Source: Lycium barbarum (taxonomy: Eukaryota > Streptophyta > Magnoliopsida > Solanales > Solanaceae). From it: 64,000 bases of DNA. Below are positions 58,953-64,000 of the stretch, piece by piece. The DNA is taken from contig NC_083346.1 in assembly GCF_019175385.1 (NCBI RefSeq), positions 55,147,821-55,211,820 on the forward strand, given 5' to 3'. The notes beneath the pieces were generated by a model that was given only the letters and a program-made list of their open reading frames with translations, did no database searches and had not been told where the DNA came from. The translations under genes were made by a program, and so were the position numbers. Each line of letters begins with the position of its first letter. The first letter of the stretch is position 1.

Positions 58953-61437
58953 TGTCACGACCCGACTAAGGCCGCGATGAGCACCAAGCGCTACCCCACT
59001 CGGGCACCCCTTTAATATACTTTCACGTAACGTCTAGGTGAGCCATAAATCAAATCATGCATTCTAGCCATCAATCATACTAGTCCTAATTGGACGACGA
59101 CATTTCTTATATCATCATAGGCATCTATGCCATATCAATGTACATGGGCCGACAAGGCCAACAAAATGACATACAAAATTATAGGCTGACAAGGCAAAAC
59201 ACATCTAACCACATACACATGTCTACGAGCCTCTAAGAAGGTTATAACATATCACATGAGCGGGGGTCCCGCTATGACAATAATTATGTACACAAAAGAA
59301 TAAGTACCCAAAAGCTATAGCTCCGAATGAAATGGAGCTCCGCTATGTAGTCCCTGAAAATATAGCTATGGATCGAGCCTGTCTCCCTGTGCACCTGCGG
59401 GCATGACGCAGCGTCCACAAACAAAAGGACGTCAGTACGAAGAATGTACTGAGTATGTAAAGCATGATCAATATCAATATGAAATCTTAAGAGTCAACAT
59501 ATGAGATAATATAACATGGGAGATAATAATATCGTCGTCATAGCACTTACTTGTTTCCACAAGACATTCCATTTCTATTGCGTATCCGTGTACATACATC
59601 CATATCTGTATTTATTTACCTTCACATTCATTTTTATAACATATTCGTACTCATATTGATGTCTTATATACACACACACATATATATCTATAGCTATAGC
59701 GTGCTCGACCATAAAGGTTCGGTGTTTCATACATACTTGGCCAACCAAGGCTCAAGGTCATACATACCTGGCCCTACCAAGGCATCAGGGTTATCCGTAC
59801 CTTCTGCAGAAGTGTGCGCGCGTTTCATAATCATATACATACTCTATACATATTCCTATACATATATTCTTACCCGGCGTCAAAAGATCGAGGTCTTATT
59901 ATAGCCCTTCATAGGCACACATACATATCATAGCTCGTAAGTATCTTTAGCATCATTTTATTCTCATCATCATTACTATCATTGTCATTATCGTTACATC
60001 TACCCTATAGGCTTACTCGTCATACGAGGAACTTAGTACAATCGTACCACATCGAGCATCGGGAGCTTACTAGCTCGAAGAATCAAATCGTATGAAGGGA
60101 ATCATAGTCTTATAGGAGATTTAGACGTTTGGCCAAAGAACCATGCCTTATGAAAGAAGGGTTAGCCTTACATACCTTTTCGTTCGACTATATAACACTT
60201 GCACGTTCCCTTCCACGCTTGCGTTTATACCTTCATCAAGGTCATACTATCGTTAGAATTGACAACTAGCATAAATGGCTAAAGCTAGGGAAAATCGGAC
60301 ACCATCTCCTTTATTTATACAACATTCCTCCATATCGTAATTCAACTCCCAAACGTGAACAATACATTTACAATATCATAACAATAGCCTTTAGTCATCT
60401 ACATTATCCATATTCTCAATTCACTTCCAATTTTCCATATTCAAGACCATAACACACGATTTCGTCCATTCACATACAATGCCTATTTCATGATCTTAAC
60501 GTCATTTATAACCCATTCATGTCACAACACAACAACAATCATGATTCAATTCAAACTATTTCTCAAAACGTCACTATTCATCTTTCATGACCCATTTTGC
60601 TATACTCTTCTAAAATCCAAGCATTTCAACTTCCAAATACCTTAAACAACATATAAATACCATAAATCTTACCTTAGATGTTCTAGGAACAAGCCTTAGT
60701 CGAAATACTCCACTTGAGCAAAAACCCTAGTTTTTCTCCATTTGAATTTCTTGACTTGAATGACCTTTAATGGGTTTGCTTACACTTGATTCACTTATTT
60801 TGTGTTGTTGATCACTAAAAACCCTTGAAAACTTGTGGAATATATGTAGAGAGATTCTTTAGACAGAAGGGGTGTCAAGAAGAAATGAAATGAAATAACC
60901 TTGGTCCCTTACATTTATTGAGCCAGAATCTGTCCCGACCAAACATACGGACCAACATACGGTGCGTATAAATTGTACGGGCCGTATGTTTGGTCATACA
61001 ATTGGTCCAGAGAGTTTGGCCACTCTGGGTTGATTATACGGTCCCAAACATACGGACCGTATAAATTATACGGCCAGTATGTTTGGCCGTATAATCCCTA
61101 GTGATCCCGAAGTTCGTTTCGTCGTCTCGTTTGATCTCCAATCCTTATGGAACCTTCTTAACACTTGTTCAACACTTCAATACCAATCCAAGGGACATTA
61201 TCACTCTTCTCCAGGACATCATTAAGCTCTTACTAACTCATTACTCGAAATTTCTTTTCGATGCTTATCAAAATACTTTGCCTTCTCTTGGCAATCCTCT
61301 TCCCCCATCTCTAACATCTTTGAACTCTCACCTAGAATCATCGAATGTCATCGCTCGCCCATGAAAACATCGTATACTCATACTCCTTACTAGTTCATTC
61401 ACTTGCGTACCAACGGAAGATTTTCCGAGGTGTAACA
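58953..61437 (-). mobile_element. 3' LTR of element B
   Basis: This 2485-bp LTR has its minus-strand start TGTTACACCTCG at 61437 and its end GGGTCGTGACA at 58953. It has the same type as LTRs J and L. It holds the conserved hairpin with a CGTCC-like stem (59394-59462), AGGTATGTAAGGC (60165-60178), a donor-like CTAAG|GTAAG (60672) and a cluster of ATACGGACC-type inverted repeats (60938-61093). The plus-strand frame 61101-61364 has no protein signature. Confidence 0.93.
60938..61093. repeat. Cluster of CATACGGACC / GGCCGTATG inverted repeats
   Basis: At least seven short units built on CGG(A/C/T)CC or GGCCGTA in both directions within ~155 bp could form several hairpins. Counterparts lie at ~11060-11195 (same CATACGG type), ~12108-12225 (TTATACGGAC type) and ~10210-10345 (CCACGGAC type). 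Confidence 0.85.
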
Positions 61438-61473
61438 TTCTCCCCCCCTTAAGAACATTCGTCCTCGAATGTT
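61438..61473 (-). other. Polypurine tract and pre-PPT palindrome of element B
   Basis: The plus strand TTCTCCCCCCCTTAAG adjoins the LTR; AACATTCG-TCCT-CGAATGTT (61454-61473) has perfect 8-bp arms. Confidence 0.92.
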
Positions 61474-61641
61474 AAAGTCTTCGGGGATTCTATAAAAATT
61501 TTGCCAGAGTTTCCTCTGTAATATGGCACTACCATCCTGTCACAGCAGCCCACAATAACAATGCCTCACAGGGCAACAACATAATAGCAATAGAATTTGG
61601 CCACACACAACCCAAAAGCATAAAAGCAAAACATACATACC

Positions 61642-64000
61642 TTATGATCTTGACGTCTCATCTTGGATCTCTTCCAAGGGCTGAAATAACTGCGGGTATC
61701 TGGATTGCGTGCTTTCTTCCGCTTCCCACGTCATTTCCTCTCATTTACTGCTTCTCCATAGAACCTTAACTGAGGCCACCTCTTTGTTTCTAAGCCTCCG
61801 TATTTTCCTATCTAGTATGGCAATGGGTACTTCTTCATAGGTCAATTTCTCTGTCACTTGCACATCATTTACTGGGACGATCCTGGTAGGATCTCCAATA
61901 CATTTTCGGAGCATCGAGACGTGGAAAACTGGATAAACTGACTCCAAATCGGGAGGTAGATCTAACTCATAGGCCACCTTGCCTAGCTTGCGCACAATCT
62001 CATAAGGCCCAATATACCGGGGACTAAGCTTCCCCTTTTTGCCAAATCTCATAACGCCCTTCATTGGCGACACTTTTAAGAATACCCTATCCTTAACTTG
62101 GAACTCTAAGTCTCTTCGACGATTATCTGCATAGGACTTCTGACGACTTTTAGCCGCTAACAACCGATCTTGTATGAGCTTGACTTTCTCTATGGCTTGC
62201 TGGACCAAGTCTGGCCCTATCAACTAAGCCTCTCCTATTTCAAACCACCCAATTGGGGATCTACATTTTCGCCCATATAAAGCCTCATACGGTGCCATTT
62301 GAATGCTAGAATGATAACTATTATTGTAAGCAAATTCAATGAGTGGCAAATGATCATCCCAACTACCTCCAAAATCTATCATACATGCCCGTAACATATC
62401 TTCAAGAGTATGAATAGTACGTTCGGCTTGTCCATCGGTCTGTGGATGAAATGTCGTGCTAAGGCTCACTTGGGTCCCTAAACCCGCTTGGAAAGACTCC
62501 AAAAATTTAGCTGTAAACTGAGTTCCTCTGTCTGAGATAATCGATACTGGAACACCATGGAGTCTCACTATCTCTTTAACATACAGTTTTGCATAATCTT
62601 TAGCCACATACGTCGTCCTGACTAGCAAGAAGTGAGCTGACTTTGTGAGTCTATCAACAATCTCCCATATGGAATCATACTTACGTCGAGAACGGGGTAA
62701 GCCTGTAATGAAATCCATGTTCATCACTTCCCACTTCCAAGTTGGGATTTCTATAGCTTGCAACAATCCTCCCGGCTTTTGGTGCTCGATTTTCACTTGT
62801 TGGCAATTAGGACATTGAGCCACAAATTCCGCTACATCTTTCTTCATCCCATTCCACCAATATACAGACTTGAGATCATGATACATTTTCGTCGCTCTGG
62901 GGTGGACAGAATAACGGGAATAACGAGCTTCTCTCAATATTTGGTGGCGTAGCCCCGCCACATCGGGAACACATAATCTGCCTCGACATCGAAGGACTCC
63001 GTCTCCTGAAATATCAAATGATGACTCCTCTTTCTGGGGGAGTGTATCTCTGTAGTGCATTAGCATGGGAGCTTCGTATTGCCGCTCTTTCACCTCCGCG
63101 ACTAGCGACGAAACTGTTGAATTCTAAATAGTAGTTCCCTTGTTACCTGAGTCCACTACTCGGACTCCTAGGCTAGCTAATTGCTGAAGCTCACAAGTTA
63201 TTTCTCTCTTCTCCGGTCGTACATCACATAAACTTCCCATAGATCTACGGCTAAGAGCATCAGCTACAACATTCGCCTTTCCGGGGTGATACAAGATATC
63301 AACATCATAATCTTTTAGCAACTGTAGCCATCGTCGTTGCCGCAAATTCAACTCCTTCTGCCTGAAAATATACTGAAGGCTCTTATGATCGGTATAAATA
63401 TCCACATGGACACTATATAAATAATGTCTCTATATCTTTAAAGCATAAACCACTGCGGCCAATTCTAGATCGTGGGTCGGATAATTCTGCTCATGTTTTC
63501 GCAGTTGCCTTGAAGCATATGCAACCACTTTACCGTGTTGCATCAATAGACAGCCTAGCCCAACACCTGAAGCATCACAATAAACAACATATCCTTCCAA
63601 TCCCTCTGGAAGTGTCAAGACTGGTGCAGAAGTCAACCTATCTTTCAACTCTTGGAAACTACGTTCGCTAGCATCTGTCCACTGAAACTTTGCCGATTTC
63701 TGGGTCACTCTTGTAAGTGGTGCAGAAATAAAAGAAAAACCCTCAACGAATCTCCTGTAATAACCTGCTAAGCCCAGAAAGCTACGTACATCCGTAGGAG
63801 TTGTGGGTCGTGGACAAGTCTTCACAGCCTCAATATTTTGGCTATCCACTCGAATACCATTGGCTATAACAACATGCCCTAGGAATGCCACTGAGTTCAA
63901 CCAGAACTCGCATTTGGAAAACTTTGCAAACAACTCTCGATTTCGAAGAACTCCAAGGACAATACGCAAATGATCCGCATGTTCTGCCTCGGATCTAGAA
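61642..64000 (-). pseudogene. pol of element B: RT end, RNase H, integrase, chromodomain (partial, four stops)
   Basis: This is a single minus-strand frame from the right edge to TAA 61642-61644. The window cuts it in late RT (frame reads [18 protein letters not shown] at the edge). RNase H carries YCDASG (~63575) and [10 protein letters not shown] (~63370-63400). Integrase carries [15 protein letters not shown] (~62780-62820), the first Asp in MDFITGLP (~62715), the second in SDRGTQF (~62533) and the Glu in DGQAERT (~62427), spaced like element A. FLKVSPMKGVMRFGKKGKL follows at ~62030-62090. The chromodomain-like end (VKVLWRSS, then EEMTWEAEE) runs past a TGA at 61741. Other stops are at 62221 (TAG), 63124 (TAG) and 63430 (TAG). 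It has fewer lesions than A and no frameshift in the visible part. Confidence 0.95.

Overview
**What kind of DNA this is.** The whole window is plant intergenic DNA made of nested Ty3/gypsy LTR retrotransposons. The evidence is 2.4-3.4 kb LTRs bounded by TG...CA, primer-binding sites matching the 3' end of initiator tRNA-Met (TGGTATCAGAGC), G-rich polypurine tracts, and a gag-protease-RT-RNase H-integrase-chromodomain order. Long LTRs, an LIDPGS-type protease and a C-terminal chromodomain point to the chromovirus (Tekay/Del-like) group. A dicot with a large, repeat-rich genome is likely. Solanaceae is my impression only. I see no host protein gene, tRNA gene or CRISPR array. Most short open frames lie in LTRs or on antisense strands and look like chance.

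**Layout, left part (1-13046, all minus orientation).** A deep nest is cut by the left edge. LTR-1 (1-1846) sits in LTR-2 (1847-3064), which sits in element I (internal 3065-5134, 5' LTR 5135-8415). Element I sits in LTR J (8416-11534, carrying an ~850-bp internal duplication), J in LTR L (11535-12574), and L in LTR M (12575-13046).

**Middle (13048-39998).** Element N (minus) has its LTR split by a solo LTR (14648-17203, perfect ATTCA target duplication) and a heavily decayed pol (18.5-19.8 kb). Inside N lies element E (minus, from 21949). E's LTR is split by solo LTR F (22419-28041, perfect ACAAG duplication), itself split by solo LTR G (23520-26697, perfect GTAAA duplication). E's internal region holds complete non-autonomous element D (29880-39455, plus).

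**Right (39999-64000).** Element C (minus) is also inserted in E. Its 3' LTR is split by A (41094-51982, plus), a full-length coding but broken element. Its 5' LTR is split by B (minus, from 58953), whose pol runs off the right edge.

**How the parts relate.** A and B carry the gag/pol genes, with several stops each. C, D and I have LTRs, PBS and PPT and share A's ~100-nt leader after the PBS, but have no usable genes, so they look like parasites of A-type elements. D and I both carry a sense-oriented 5S rRNA-like module ~0.9-1 kb after the PBS. Across the diverged LTRs several non-coding structures stay constant: a hairpin with compensatory changes, a hairpin at the LTR 3' end, a hairpin before the PPT, and intron-like GT...AG segments. 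These are the most promising undescribed signals here.
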